Under the pieces are notes generated by a model. That model saw only the letters and a list, made by a program, of their open reading frames with translations, ran no database searches and had not been told where the DNA came from. Source: Luteipulveratus halotolerans (GTDB lineage Bacteria > Actinomycetota > Actinomycetes > Actinomycetales > Dermatophilaceae). Taken from it: 64,000 nucleotides of DNA. The position numbers and the translations under genes are program-made. The stretch covers positions 3,286,001-3,350,000 of the forward strand of contig NZ_LAIR01000002.1 of NCBI RefSeq assembly GCF_001247745.1, read 5' to 3'. Shown in pieces: positions 33,928 to 42,958 of this stretch; the stretch's first letter is position 1; the number at the start of each line of letters is the position of its first letter.

Positions 33928-33966
33928 ACAGTCACCACACGAGCGGGGGTAGTCGGCATCAGCGGG

Positions 33967-35532
33967 TCAGACGGCGCGGTCGCGGCCCTCCCAGAACGGC
34001 TTGCGCAGCTCACGCTTGAGCACCTTGCCCGACGGGTTGCGCGGCAACGCCTCGACGATGTCGACCGAGGACGGGCACTTGTAGTGCGCCAGGCGCTCAC
34101 GGCTGTACGCGATCAGCTCGTCCGCGGTCAGCTGCTGCTCGGGCGCCAGAGCCACGACCGCCCTGACGGACTCTCCCCACTGCTCGTCCGGTACGCCGAT
34201 GATCGCCACCTCGGCCACTGCCGGGTGGGCGGCCAGGACGTTCTCGACCTCGGGCGAGTAGATGTTCTCGCCACCGCTGATGATGAGGTCCTTGATGCGG
34301 TCGACGACGTAGAGGTAGCCGCCGTCGTCGACGTGGCCGAGGTCGCCCGTGCGCATCCAGCCGTCGTCGGTCTTGGCCTCGGTGGTCGCCTCCGGCTTGC
34401 CGAGGTAGCCGCGCATCGTCTGGTCGCTGCGGAACCACGCCTCACCGACCTGCCCGGTCTCGACGTCGTCTCCGGTCGCGGGGTCGACGACGCGCATCTC
34501 GGCGCCAGGGATCGGCGTACCGGCCGACGTCAGCCGCTCGGGGTGCGCGGCGTCGCGGTGGCTGGGAGCGTCGAGCATCGTGATCACGCCGGCCAGCTCG
34601 GTCATGCCGTAGACCTGCACGAGGTTGACGTCGGGCCACGCAGCCAAGGCCTTCTGCAGCATCGGCAACGGCATCGGCGAGGCACCGTAGATGAGGAAGC
34701 TCAGACCCGAGAACGCTTGCACGCCGATGTCGCCCGCGGCCAGGACCGCACCGACGACGGCCGGCACGAGGAAGATGTGCGTGACGCCGCGGCCCATCGC
34801 CTGCAGCATCTGCACGGGGTCGATCTCGCGCAGGATGATCTGGTGCGCACCGCGCGAGATGCCCCCGAGCGCGTAGCACGTGCCGCCGACGTGGAACAAC
34901 AGCATCGCCACCAACGACACCGACTTCTCGTCCATGTCGAACCGGGTTGCGGTCGCCGCGCTGTGGGTGTTGAGGTTGCGGTGCGTGAGCTCGATGCCCT
35001 TCGGAAAGCCTGTCGTACCAGAGGAGTACAGCACCAGAGCCGTGCTGTCGGGCTCGACGTCGGCGACCGGCTCGACCGGCGAAGCGGCCGCCAGCCACGC
35101 CTCGTACTCGTCGTCGTCACCACCCACGACGACCACCTTGCGTACGCCGGTGAGCTGGTCCTTGATCTCGTCGTACGCCGGGAGCAGCTCGGCCCCGACG
35201 AAGACGACCGAGGGTGCGGAGTCCTTGAGGACGTAGGCGAGCTGGTCGGCGAGCAGCCGCCAGTTGACGATGACGTGGGCGGCCCCGATCGCCGCAGCGG
35301 CGTGCGTGAGCTCGACGGACGCAAGGGTGTTCTTGTCGAGAGTGGCGACCCGGTCGCCGGCGCGAATCCCCAGCTCCTGCAACGCTCCCGACACGTGATG
35401 CACCCGGTCGGCGAGCTCGGCCCAGGTGACGGACTGGTCCTGGTAGTCGATGGCTGGCAGGTCAGGACGCTCACGCGCCCACTGCTCGAGCGGATCGGTG
35501 ATGAGGCGGTGGGTGGAGAGGCGACCGGTCAT
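33967..35532 (-). CDS. AMP-dependent acyl-CoA ligase
   Basis: A 521-residue adenylating enzyme: the P-loop-like motif LVLYSSGTTGFPKGIELTHRNL, VYGMTELAGV, the TGDLG segment GWMRTGDLGHVDDGGYLYVVDRIKDLIISGGENIYSPEVEN, and the catalytic Lys in NPSGKVLKRELR. It activates an acid (medium/long-chain, aromatic or terpenoid) to its CoA thioester. ATG at 35532 has a GAGGAG ribosome site. Last gene of the acyl-CoA catabolic operon that begins at 39346, 47 bases after the TetR gene. Confidence 0.93.
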   Translation of the reverse strand: MTGRLSTHRLITDPLEQWARERPDLPAIDYQDQSVTWAELADRVHHVSGALQELGIRAGDRVATLDKNTLASVELTHAAAAIGAAHVIVNWRLLADQLAYVLKDSAPSVVFVGAELLPAYDEIKDQLTGVRKVVVVGGDDDEYEAWLAAASPVEPVADVEPDSTALVLYSSGTTGFPKGIELTHRNLNTHSAATATRFDMDEKSVSLVAMLLFHVGGTCYALGGISRGAHQIILREIDPVQMLQAMGRGVTHIFLVPAVVGAVLAAGDIGVQAFSGLSFLIYGASPMPLPMLQKALAAWPDVNLVQVYGMTELAGVITMLDAPSHRDAAHPERLTSAGTPIPGAEMRVVDPATGDDVETGQVGEAWFRSDQTMRGYLGKPEATTEAKTDDGWMRTGDLGHVDDGGYLYVVDRIKDLIISGGENIYSPEVENVLAAHPAVAEVAIIGVPDEQWGESVRAVVALAPEQQLTADELIAYSRERLAHYKCPSSVDIVEALPRNPSGKVLKRELRKPFWEGRDRAV

Positions 35533-35579
35533 CTCGTGCTCCTCGGTTCGGACGGCACCGTTGCCGTGAATCGACGTGC

Positions 35580-36191
35580 TCAGCCCCCGGGGTCGAGGGT
35601 CTGGTTGATGGTGCTGGCCCAGCGCCGCAGGATCACCTCGCGGCGTCGGGAGTCGTCGGTGAGGACGTCGGCGAGGCCGAGCCCTCGGATGAGGTCGAGC
35701 GTGCCCATGAGCGTCTCGCGCACCTCGGGCCGTGACGTGTCGAGGCCGAGCAGCTCGACAGCGGCGGCGTAGACGTCGCGACCGAACTTCGCCTCCATCG
35801 GGATCACGCGCGACCGCAGCGCCTCGTCGGCGGACGCGGTCACCCACACCTGCAGGGCCGCTCGGAACAACGGTCCGACGTAGAACCCGCACAGCAGGTC
35901 GAGCACGGCGTAGGTGCGGTCCTCATCGGCCGGCAGCGCGGCCGCCTGCTGCTTGAGCTCGTCGGCGCGCACGTCGGCCATGTGGTCCACGGCCGCCATG
36001 AACAGCGCCTCACGGGTCGGGAAGTGGTGCTGCGCTGCGCCCCGTGAGACGTCGGCGCGCTCGGCCACCAGACCCACGCTGGTGGCCGAGCAGCCGAGCT
36101 CCGCCAGACACTCGACAGCCGTCTCCAGCAGCCGCAGCCGCGTCGCGCGGCTGCGATCCTGCTGGGGCTCTCGGGTGCGAGCGGTGGCCAT
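35580..36191 (-). CDS. TetR-family regulator of the acyl-CoA operon
   Basis: A 203-residue TetR protein: RLRLLETAVECLAELGCSATSVGLVAERADVSRGAAQHHFPTREALFMAAVDHM. The C-terminal half is of normal length for fatty-acid-type TetR repressors. It lies inside the operon between the SDR and ligase genes, as is usual when the repressor senses an acyl-CoA product. Confidence 0.9.
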   Translation of the reverse strand: MATARTREPQQDRSRATRLRLLETAVECLAELGCSATSVGLVAERADVSRGAAQHHFPTREALFMAAVDHMADVRADELKQQAAALPADEDRTYAVLDLLCGFYVGPLFRAALQVWVTASADEALRSRVIPMEAKFGRDVYAAAVELLGLDTSRPEVRETLMGTLDLIRGLGLADVLTDDSRRREVILRRWASTINQTLDPGG

Positions 36192-36197
36192 CGTCGA

Positions 36198-37028
36198 TCA
36201 GTCCAGGAAGATGTCGGGCTGCAGGTCGGCGTCCGAGCCACCGCCCGCGTGGTACTTCGACAGGTCGGTGACGCCCTCACCGGCGAGCACGTCGTCGTCG
36301 ATGAGGAACTGCCCGGTGAGCGCACGGGACGGCTTGGTGAGGATCGCGTAGGCAGCGTCCGCGACGATCTCGGGCGTGCGCGAGGTCGCCATGACCTGCT
36401 CACCGCCGAGCAGGTTGAGCACGGCGGCCGTCGCGATCATGGTGCGCGGCCACAGCGAGTTGACAGCGATGCCAATGTCTTTCAGCTCTTCGGCGAGGCC
36501 GAGCGTCGTCAGGCTCATGCCGTACTTGGCGATGGTGTAGCCGACGTGCGCACCCGCCCACTTGGGGTCGAGGTTGAGCGGCGGCGACAACGTGAGGATG
36601 TGCGGGTTGCTCGACTTCTGCAGGTGCGGGATCGCGGTCTTGGACAGCAGGAAGGTGCCGCGGCAGTTGATGTCCTGCATCAGGTCGTACTTCTTCATCG
36701 GCAGATCGGTCGTCTTCGAGAGGTCGATCGCACTGGCGTTGTTGACGACGACGTCGATGCCGCCGAACCCGGCCACCGTGGCGTCCACCGCGCGCTGGAC
36801 ATCCTCGTCGCTGCGGACATCGCCCAGCACCGGCAGCGCCTGCCCACCGGCCTTGCGGATGTCGTCGGCGGCGGTGTGGATCGTGCCCTCGAGCTTGGGG
36901 TGCGGCTGATCGGTCTTGGCCAGGATCGCGACGTTGGCACCGTCGCGCGCAGCACGCAGCGCGATCGCCAGGCCGATGCCGCGGCTGCCGCCTGACATCA
37001 GGATGGTGCGTCCGGAAAGGTCTGTCAC
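36198..37028 (-). CDS. Short-chain dehydrogenase (HSDL2/AtuG-like)
   Basis: A 276-residue SDR: TGxxxGIG-type SGGSRGIGLAIALRAARDGANVAIL, NNAS motif VVVNNASAIDL, catalytic YxxxK in HVGYTIAKYGMS. The insertion DQPHPKLEGTIHTAADDI is characteristic of the HSDL2/citronellol-catabolism branch. It oxidises a hydroxyacyl or terpenoid alcohol intermediate. ATG overlaps the stop of the enoyl-CoA hydratase gene. Confidence 0.92.
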   Translation of the reverse strand: MTDLSGRTILMSGGSRGIGLAIALRAARDGANVAILAKTDQPHPKLEGTIHTAADDIRKAGGQALPVLGDVRSDEDVQRAVDATVAGFGGIDVVVNNASAIDLSKTTDLPMKKYDLMQDINCRGTFLLSKTAIPHLQKSSNPHILTLSPPLNLDPKWAGAHVGYTIAKYGMSLTTLGLAEELKDIGIAVNSLWPRTMIATAAVLNLLGGEQVMATSRTPEIVADAAYAILTKPSRALTGQFLIDDDVLAGEGVTDLSKYHAGGGSDADLQPDIFLD

Positions 37029-37807
37029 GGTGTCTCCTCAGCGGGGGTGGGGGTGGCCCAGCGGGGCGGACGTCGTTCGAGGAACGACAGCATGCCTTCT
37101 CGAGCCTCGTCGGACGCGAACAATCGCGCAGAAAGGTCCGCCAGCCGGTCGGCGTCCTCGTCGAGCGCCCGCAGCACGGGCACCGTCGTGAGCGCCTTCG
37201 ACTCGCGCAGACCCTGCGGTGAGCCCTTGCGCAGTGCGTCGAGCACACCGGCCGTCGTGGCCTCGGTGTCGTCGGTCGCGACGGTGACCAGGCCGATGCG
37301 CTCGGCGGTCGCGGCGTCGAACTTCTCGCCGGTCAGGAAGTAGCGCGAGGCGGCCCGCTGCGCGATCCGCGGCAGCACCGTCAACGAGATCATCGCCGGC
37401 GCGAGGCCGAGGCGGACCTCGGTGAAGGCGTACGACGTCTGCGGCCCGGCGATCACGATGTCGCACGCGCCGACGAGGCCGAGACCGCCGGCGCGGACGT
37501 GCCCGTCGATGCGCGCGACGACCGGCTTGGGAAGCGCCACGAGCGACTTCAGCAGCGCGACGAGCGTGGCCGTGCTGTCCTTGGGCGATCCGCCGGACGC
37601 CTCACTCAGGTCGGCGCCCGCGCAGAAGGTGCCGCCGGTGTGCGTCAGCAGCACCGCTCGTACGGCGTCGTCCGCGGCTGCGGCTGCCAGGTGGTCACCC
37701 AGCTGCTGGACCAGCGCCGACGAGAGCGCGTTGCGGTTGTGCGGTGAGTCGAGGGTGATCGTCGCGACTGCGTCGTCGACCGCGTAGTGGACGAGTTCTG
37801 TTGACAT
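37025..37807 (-). CDS. Enoyl-CoA hydratase/isomerase
   Basis: A 260-residue crotonase-fold protein: TITLDSPHNRNALSSALVQQL, FCAGADLSEASGG, IDGHVRAGGLGLVGACDIVIAG, FTEVRLGLAPAMISLTVLPR. The oxyanion-hole region is intact. It hydrates or isomerises an enoyl-CoA; with a terpene-type operon the likely substrate is a branched (methylcrotonyl- or geranyl-like) CoA. Ten bases from the chimeric gene upstream and coupled to the SDR downstream. Confidence 0.92.
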   Translation of the reverse strand: MSTELVHYAVDDAVATITLDSPHNRNALSSALVQQLGDHLAAAAADDAVRAVLLTHTGGTFCAGADLSEASGGSPKDSTATLVALLKSLVALPKPVVARIDGHVRAGGLGLVGACDIVIAGPQTSYAFTEVRLGLAPAMISLTVLPRIAQRAASRYFLTGEKFDAATAERIGLVTVATDDTEATTAGVLDALRKGSPQGLRESKALTTVPVLRALDEDADRLADLSARLFASDEAREGMLSFLERRPPRWATPTPAEETP

Positions 37808-37817
37808 TGCTCGTCTT

Positions 37818-38543
37818 TCAGTAGGACTTCGGCAGACCCAGCGAGTGCTGGGCGACGAAGTTGAGGATCATCTCGCGGCTCACCGGAGCGACGCGGGCCA
37901 CGCGGGCCGCTCCGAGCATCGACGCCAGGCCGTACTCACGCGTGAGCCCGTTGCCGCCGTGGGTCTGCACCGCCGTGTCGAGCGCGGCGATGCTGGCCTC
38001 GGCCGCGGCGTACTTGGCCATGTTGGCCGCCTCACCGGCGCCCACGTCGTCGCCGCCGTCGTAGAGCACCGCCGCCTTCTGCATCATCAGCCGAGCGAGC
38101 TCGAGCTCGACGTGGCGGCGCGCGAGGGGGTGAGCGATGCCCTGGTGCGCACCGATCGGCGTACGCCACACCGCACGGTCCTTGGCGTACGACGTCGCCT
38201 TGGTGAGTGCGTAGCGGCCGGTGCCGACCGCCATCGCCGAGGCCATGATGCGCTCGGGGTTGAGCCCGGCGAACAGGTTGAGACCGCCCGCGTTGGCCAC
38301 GATCGTGACGCCGCGGTCGAGCGCGAGGCCGAGGCAGTCCTCCATCTGGCGCAGGAACGTCTTGGCGTAGCCGAGCGAGGCGTCGTTCATCCGGTCGCGC
38401 GCGAGGATGAGCATGGTCAGCTCGGCGAGGTAGTCGCCGGTGAGGACGTCGAGCTCGCCGCCCTCGAGCATCTCGCGCATCGCGCCGAGCCGGTCGCCGT
38501 AGAAGCCCGACGCGTTGCCGATACGAATCACGTTGGCGCTCAT
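37818..38543 (-). CDS. Chimera: AtuA N-terminus fused to acyl-CoA dehydrogenase C-terminus
   Basis: A 241-residue frame. Residues 1-89 (VIRIGNASGFYGDRLGAMREMLEGGELDVLTGDYLAELTMLILARDRMNDASLGYAKTFLRQME, ending IVANAGGLN) are the start of an acyclic-terpene-utilisation AtuA-family protein, normally about 450-600 residues. From about residue 90 (LFAGLNPERIMASAMAVGTGRYALTKATSYAKDRAVWRTPIG and onwards, with HGGNGLTREY) it is the C-terminal half of an acyl-CoA dehydrogenase. The joint is near base 38276, in short similar sequence (GGLN / AGLN). Best read as the scar of an in-frame deletion; neither half should be active alone. Confidence 0.82.
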   Translation of the reverse strand: MSANVIRIGNASGFYGDRLGAMREMLEGGELDVLTGDYLAELTMLILARDRMNDASLGYAKTFLRQMEDCLGLALDRGVTIVANAGGLNLFAGLNPERIMASAMAVGTGRYALTKATSYAKDRAVWRTPIGAHQGIAHPLARRHVELELARLMMQKAAVLYDGGDDVGAGEAANMAKYAAAEASIAALDTAVQTHGGNGLTREYGLASMLGAARVARVAPVSREMILNFVAQHSLGLPKSY

Positions 38544-39346
38544 GCGAACTGGCCCGCCTCGCGTCCCGCACCGGGCGGCCCGGCGAAGGCCTGTGCGATC
38601 GTCAGCCAGTGCTGGGGGTCCTCGCCGTCGGCCGCGAGCGCGAGGTCGTCGACGTGCCGCCGCTGGGTGACGAGCAGCGCGAAGTCGAGGGCCGGCCCGG
38701 TGACCCGCTGCGCGGCGTCGTCAGGCCCCCACGTCCACTGCTCGCCGTCCGGCGCGGTCAGCTCGACCCGGAACTCCTGCTCCGGCGGCTGCTCCTGATG
38801 AGCGGCATAGGCGAAGTTGCGGGTCCGTACGCCGATGTGGGCCACGTGCCGCAGGCGCGCCGTCGGCTCGCGCGTGACGCCGAGCGCGTCGGCGACGTCC
38901 TGTCCGTGGGCCCAGGTCTCCATCTGGCGCGCCGTGACCATCGAGGCCACGCTCATCGGCGGGCCGTACCAGGGGATCTTCGCGCCGCTCGCGGCGTGCT
39001 CACGCAGCGTCTCCTGCAGCGCGGCCCGCCCGCGGCCCCAACGGTCGAGCAGGTCTGCAGGCGGAGTCGTCACGCCGACCGCTGCGCCCTCGTCGACGGG
39101 GTCGCGACCCTGCTCGTACGCCGCGAGCGCCTCGCGCAGGTGCGGCCCGGTGAACTCCTCGGGGTCGGCAACGGCCAGCAGCGCGGCGTCGTCGGTCCAG
39201 GCCAGGTGGGCGATCTGGTGGGCGATGGTCCAGCCCTCGGCAGGAGTCGCGGTCGACCAGGCGTCGTCCGCGAGCGGCGCGACCAGGCGCTCCAGGTCGT
39301 CGCCCTCTGCGCGCAAGTCGTCCAGCAGTGCCGCGATGTCGGCCAT
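38540..39346 (-). CDS. TIGR03084-family (DinB/mycothiol-transferase-fold) protein
   Basis: A 268-residue protein: MADIAALLDDLRAEGDDLERLVAPLADDAWSTATPAEGWTIAHQIAHLAWTDDAALLA, then MSVASMVTARQMETWAHGQDVADALG. The spaced histidines (HQIAHLAW, WAHGQD) form the usual metal site of the DinB/maleylpyruvate-isomerase fold. TIGR03084 genes are commonly beside atuA in actinobacteria, and here the ATGA overlap joins it to the AtuA remnant. First gene of the operon. Confidence 0.88.
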   Translation of the reverse strand: MADIAALLDDLRAEGDDLERLVAPLADDAWSTATPAEGWTIAHQIAHLAWTDDAALLAVADPEEFTGPHLREALAAYEQGRDPVDEGAAVGVTTPPADLLDRWGRGRAALQETLREHAASGAKIPWYGPPMSVASMVTARQMETWAHGQDVADALGVTREPTARLRHVAHIGVRTRNFAYAAHQEQPPEQEFRVELTAPDGEQWTWGPDDAAQRVTGPALDFALLVTQRRHVDDLALAADGEDPQHWLTIAQAFAGPPGAGREAGQFA

Positions 39347-39392
39347 CGGGATCCCTTCTCGTGCCGTCCCGAAGCACGATCGCATCCGCCGG

Positions 39393-39425
39393 GACCAAAA
39401 ACAAGCAGTTCTGCTTTTTTTGGTC
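39393..39425. terminator. Intrinsic terminator with T-run, both directions
   Basis: Arms GACCAAAAACAAGCAG and CTGCTTTTTTTGGTC, with a one-base bulge and a TT loop, give a stem flanked by A- and T-runs. Such AT-rich sequence is rare in this window. It lies between the metzincin gene (leftward, ending 39489) and the promoter side of the TIGR03084 gene. Confidence 0.7.
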
Positions 39426-39431
39426 AACCGG

Positions 39432-39480
39432 GTACGACGAAGGGCCCGGGCAGCCGCAGTGCCCGAGCCCTCCGTCGTAC
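39432..39480 (-). terminator. Hairpin after the metzincin gene
   Basis: GTACGACG...CGTCGTAC outer arms with AGGGC/GCCCT and CGGGCA/TGCCCG inner pairs, separated by single mismatches, lie directly after the protease stop. Followed leftward by the T-run terminator. Confidence 0.65.
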
Positions 39481-39488
39481 GCCGTGGG

Positions 39489-40304
39489 TCAGCTGCCGTA
39501 CAGCGCGCGCACGCCCTCACCATCGGTGGCCGACCAGGACAGGTCGTCCGAGGCGCCGTTGCACTGCGGGTAGTGCATGATCGACGCGCTGTCGTACGGG
39601 GTCAGCGGACGCCAGTTGTTGTCCTCGAAGCAGGTGCCCGACTCAGGACGCGTGTGCTCGTGACGGAAGCCCAGCGTGTGGCCGAGCTCGTGGCCGAGGA
39701 TGTTGGACGGCGTCCAGGAGCCGGCGCTCCAGATCGAGTCGTCGACCAGCACGTTGCGCGAACGCTTGGCCGTGCTCGGAAAGAACGCGCGAGCGATGTA
39801 CTGCGAGGTCTGCACCGGCTCGACCGAGAACAGCACGTTCTTGTTGCGCGTGTTGCAGCTGGCGTCCTGCGAGGGGACGTAGACGAAGTCGATCGCCGAG
39901 GAGGCGTTCTCCCACAGGGCCGAGCCGCCGGCCATGGCCTGCACGATCTGGCTCTTCTTGGCACCGAACTTGTCGCTGACGCAGTAGGTCAGGTTGCCGA
40001 CCTGCGATGCGCTCCACTTGTCGTCCGCGCCGCCGACCGTGTTGACGATCAGGCTCTCGGAGTCGGTCTTGGGCGGGGTGACCATCGCGTCGTAGAACTT
40101 GCGCAGGTCACCGCTGTTGCCGACCGGCTCGTCGCCGTTGACGACGTACTGGCCGTCGACGTCCTGGAACGTCGAGGCGGCGAACTCCTGGTAGGTCGGG
40201 ATACCGGTGGCGTCGTCCGCGTGGGCCGCGGTCACGGCTCCGGTGGCGGCCATGGCGCTGAGTGCGACCGCAGCGACAGCGGTGCGCGACAGGTTGTGCT
40301 TCAT
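39489..40304 (-). CDS. Secreted metzincin protease
   Basis: A 271-residue exported protein with signal peptide (SRTAVAAVALSAMAATGAVTAAHADD). The zinc site is ILGHELGHTLGFRHEHTRPE, the extended HExxHxxGxxH, with the Met-turn SIMHYPQC. This is the M57/dual-action HEIGH-type layout found in many actinobacteria and myxobacteria. Two cysteines before the zinc site and two after it could form disulfides. Stands alone with its own double terminator. Confidence 0.92.
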   Translation of the reverse strand: MKHNLSRTAVAAVALSAMAATGAVTAAHADDATGIPTYQEFAASTFQDVDGQYVVNGDEPVGNSGDLRKFYDAMVTPPKTDSESLIVNTVGGADDKWSASQVGNLTYCVSDKFGAKKSQIVQAMAGGSALWENASSAIDFVYVPSQDASCNTRNKNVLFSVEPVQTSQYIARAFFPSTAKRSRNVLVDDSIWSAGSWTPSNILGHELGHTLGFRHEHTRPESGTCFEDNNWRPLTPYDSASIMHYPQCNGASDDLSWSATDGEGVRALYGS

Positions 40305-40482
40305 GAGTTGTCTCCTCTGAGAACGGCGCCCGGGGTCAGGGCGGCGTTGGCCGGAAGTATCAGCGGACGTTCAGGCTTCGCGGACCGGCTTGGGGCTTCC
40401 TTAGTGAAGGCTTGACCGATCCCTGACACAGGTCGGCGGCCCGTACGCTGAGGTCGCCCGCTCCCACCACCCCGAGGTCTCG

Positions 40483-41958
40483 ATGACGGACAGCAGCTCC
40501 AGCGGCGGCACGGCCGATGTCGCCGTCGTCGGCGCCGGCCCCAACGGCCTGGCCGCCGCAGTCACCCTCGCCCGAGCGGGCCTGCGGGTCGACGTCCTCG
40601 AGCGCAACGCGTACGCCGGCGGCGGCGCCTCGACGCAGCCGCTCACCGAGCCCGGCTTCGTGCACGACCTCGCCTCCGCAGTGCACCCGATGGCGCTGGC
40701 GTCGCCGTTCTTCCGCGCGTTCGAGCTCGACCGCCGCATCGACCTGCTCGTGCCGGAGATCTCGTTCGGGCACCCGCTGCCCGACGGCCGCGTCGGTCTC
40801 GCCTGGCACGACCTCGACCGCACCGCGGACGGCCTGGGCCGCGACGGTGCGGCGTACAGACGGCTGCTCGCTCCCCTGGTCGAGCACCTCGACGCCGTCA
40901 ACGACTTCACCACCCAGTCGTTGATCGGTGTGCCCCGAAAGCCCTGGGGTGCTTTCCTTTTCGGCCTTCGCGCGCTGGAGCAGGGCACGCCGGCGTGGAA
41001 CCTCCGCTTCCAGGACGAGGTCGCTCCTGCGCTGCTGACCGGCGCGGGCGCACACGTGATCGGCCGGCACCCGCGGCTCTCGATGGCCGGTGGCGGACTC
41101 GCGCTCACGGTCAACGCCCACGGCCGCGGGTGGCCCGTCCCGCGCGGCGGCTCACAGGCCATCAGCAACGCCCTGGTCGCCGACCTCGAGGCGCACGGCG
41201 GACGGGTGCTGCTGGGGCGCGAGGTGACGTCGTACGACGACATCGCCGACTACCGCACGGTGCTGCTCGACACCTCGACCAAGGCCCTGCTCGACATCTA
41301 CGGCACGCGCCTGCCCCACCGCTATCGCGTTGCGCTGCAGCAGTTCCGGCCCGGCAACGCCGCATCCAAGGTCGACTTCGCGCTGAGCGGCCCGGTGCCG
41401 TGGGCCGACCCCGACCTGGCCCGTACGCCGACCGTGCACCTCGGCGGCACCCGCGCCCAGATCGCCGCCGCCGAGCGCGACGTCGCCCATGGTCGTGTGC
41501 CGCACGACCCGTACATCCTGGTGACGCAGCCGTCGGTGCTCGACCCGTCGCGCGCGCCGGAGGGCCAGGCCGTGCTGTGGGCCTACGCGCACGTGCCCTA
41601 CAACAGCGCAGCCGACATGACCGAGACGATCACGGCGGCGGTCGAGCGGCACGCGCCGGGCTTCCGCGACGTGGTGATCTCCTCGACCGCCACCCCCGCG
41701 TCCGAGCTCGGCCGCTTCAGCGCCAACTTCGAGGGGGGCGACTTCGCCAACGGCGCGGTCAACATGCTCCAGATGGTGCGCCGACCCGTGCTCTCGCCGT
41801 CGCCGTGGCGCACGCCCCTCGAGGGCGTCTACCTCGCGTCGTCGGCGGCCGCACCCGGACCGTCGGTGCACGGGCTCGCCGGCTGGTACGCCGCGCGCCT
41901 GGCTCTGCGCGAGCGCTTCGGGCTGGACGCCCCCGACCTCAGCGTCGCAGCCGGCTGA
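40483..41958 (+). CDS. Phytoene-desaturase-like NAD(P)/FAD oxidoreductase
   Basis: A 491-residue flavoprotein beginning ADVAVVGAGPNGLAAAVTLARAGLRVDVLERNAYAGGGAST, the dinucleotide fold of the phytoene desaturase/amine oxidase superfamily. Also seen: GWPVPRGGSQAISNALVADLEAHGGRVLLGREV and the C-terminal FAD segment EGVYLASSAAAPGPSVHGLAGWYAA. No carotenoid genes are near, so it is probably one of the many uncharacterised relatives. Its 3' end overlaps the convergent HTTM gene by 20 bases. Confidence 0.88.
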   Translation: MTDSSSSGGTADVAVVGAGPNGLAAAVTLARAGLRVDVLERNAYAGGGASTQPLTEPGFVHDLASAVHPMALASPFFRAFELDRRIDLLVPEISFGHPLPDGRVGLAWHDLDRTADGLGRDGAAYRRLLAPLVEHLDAVNDFTTQSLIGVPRKPWGAFLFGLRALEQGTPAWNLRFQDEVAPALLTGAGAHVIGRHPRLSMAGGGLALTVNAHGRGWPVPRGGSQAISNALVADLEAHGGRVLLGREVTSYDDIADYRTVLLDTSTKALLDIYGTRLPHRYRVALQQFRPGNAASKVDFALSGPVPWADPDLARTPTVHLGGTRAQIAAAERDVAHGRVPHDPYILVTQPSVLDPSRAPEGQAVLWAYAHVPYNSAADMTETITAAVERHAPGFRDVVISSTATPASELGRFSANFEGGDFANGAVNMLQMVRRPVLSPSPWRTPLEGVYLASSAAAPGPSVHGLAGWYAARLALRERFGLDAPDLSVAAG

Positions 41959-42958
41959 GCAGGCGCTGCACCGACGCGTCGCGGACGAACACGAAGTCCG
42001 CGCCGACCATCGCGAGCGAGAACAGGCTCAGCCCGAGCATCACCGCGATGCCGATGTGCAGCGAGATCATCGCCAGCACGGCGAACAGCCTGGTGCGCGC
42101 GTTGAGCATCAGCACGGGGAAGCCGATCTGGATCAGCACCGCACCCCAGGACGCGAGGATCACGATCGGCACGAGCCCGCTCACGAGGTGGCCGAGCTCG
42201 GGCCACGGGGAGTACTGCTCGAGGTGCAGCGTGTAGTAGATCGCCGAGCCGTCGCGCCAGCGCTCGCCGCGCAGCTTGGCCAGGCCCGCCATGACGTAGA
42301 TGATCGACAGCTGCCCGCAGATGAGCTCGACTGCGGCGTTGTGCAACGGCACCCTCAGCGGTCTCGGGATCAGCGCACCACGAATCTCGCTGGTGTCGTT
42401 GCCCTTTCGAGCGGCGAGCCATCGGTCCACGCTCAGGTGCTGCGACGTGTCGGCCAGGCACAGGTAGACCAGCACGATCCTGAAGACGATGTCCTCGGTG
42501 TCGGACGACGTCGGCCCCAGCGCGACCAGGCCGGTCGACAAGCACAGCACCGCGATCGTCGACGTCCTGCTGCACAGCCCGAGCGCCATCGTCGCGCCGA
42601 GCACACCGAGCACGATCAGCTTGACGGTGAGGACGGTGCCGTGGTCGCCCGGCTGGAAGAACCCGAAAGGCACTGCAGACCAACGGGACTCATCGCGCCA
42701 CGGCTGCGTCCAGGACGAGCCGGCTCCCCAGAGCAGCTCACGGTCGGAGAAGTTCACGACGACCAACAGCACGGTGTAGACCCCGTAGACCACGCGCGCC
42801 ACCGCTGTCCCCCACAAGGCGTGCGGCTCGTCGGCGAACCACCGGACGACCCGCCCAGCAGCACCGAGTCGAGCCGGCGGATGCGAGGTCACCGTGATCG
42901 CAGGGGCGCCCTCGCGGCGTAGGACAGGCAGGCGAACCCGCACTTGTTGTGTCGTCAT
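41939..42958 (-). CDS. HTTM-domain membrane protein
   Basis: A 339-residue protein of the HTTM (horizontally transferred transmembrane) family related to vitamin K-dependent gamma-carboxylase: ALWGTAVARVVYGVYTVLLVVVNFSDRELLWGAG near the start, many helices, AAVELICGQLSIIYVMAGLAKLRGERWRDGSAIYYTLHLEQYSPWPELG in the centre. The actual reaction is unknown in bacteria. It overlaps the DUF5819 gene by four bases, a pairing seen widely in actinobacteria. Confidence 0.88.
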   Translation of the reverse strand: MTTQQVRVRLPVLRREGAPAITVTSHPPARLGAAGRVVRWFADEPHALWGTAVARVVYGVYTVLLVVVNFSDRELLWGAGSSWTQPWRDESRWSAVPFGFFQPGDHGTVLTVKLIVLGVLGATMALGLCSRTSTIAVLCLSTGLVALGPTSSDTEDIVFRIVLVYLCLADTSQHLSVDRWLAARKGNDTSEIRGALIPRPLRVPLHNAAVELICGQLSIIYVMAGLAKLRGERWRDGSAIYYTLHLEQYSPWPELGHLVSGLVPIVILASWGAVLIQIGFPVLMLNARTRLFAVLAMISLHIGIAVMLGLSLFSLAMVGADFVFVRDASVQRLLSRLRR

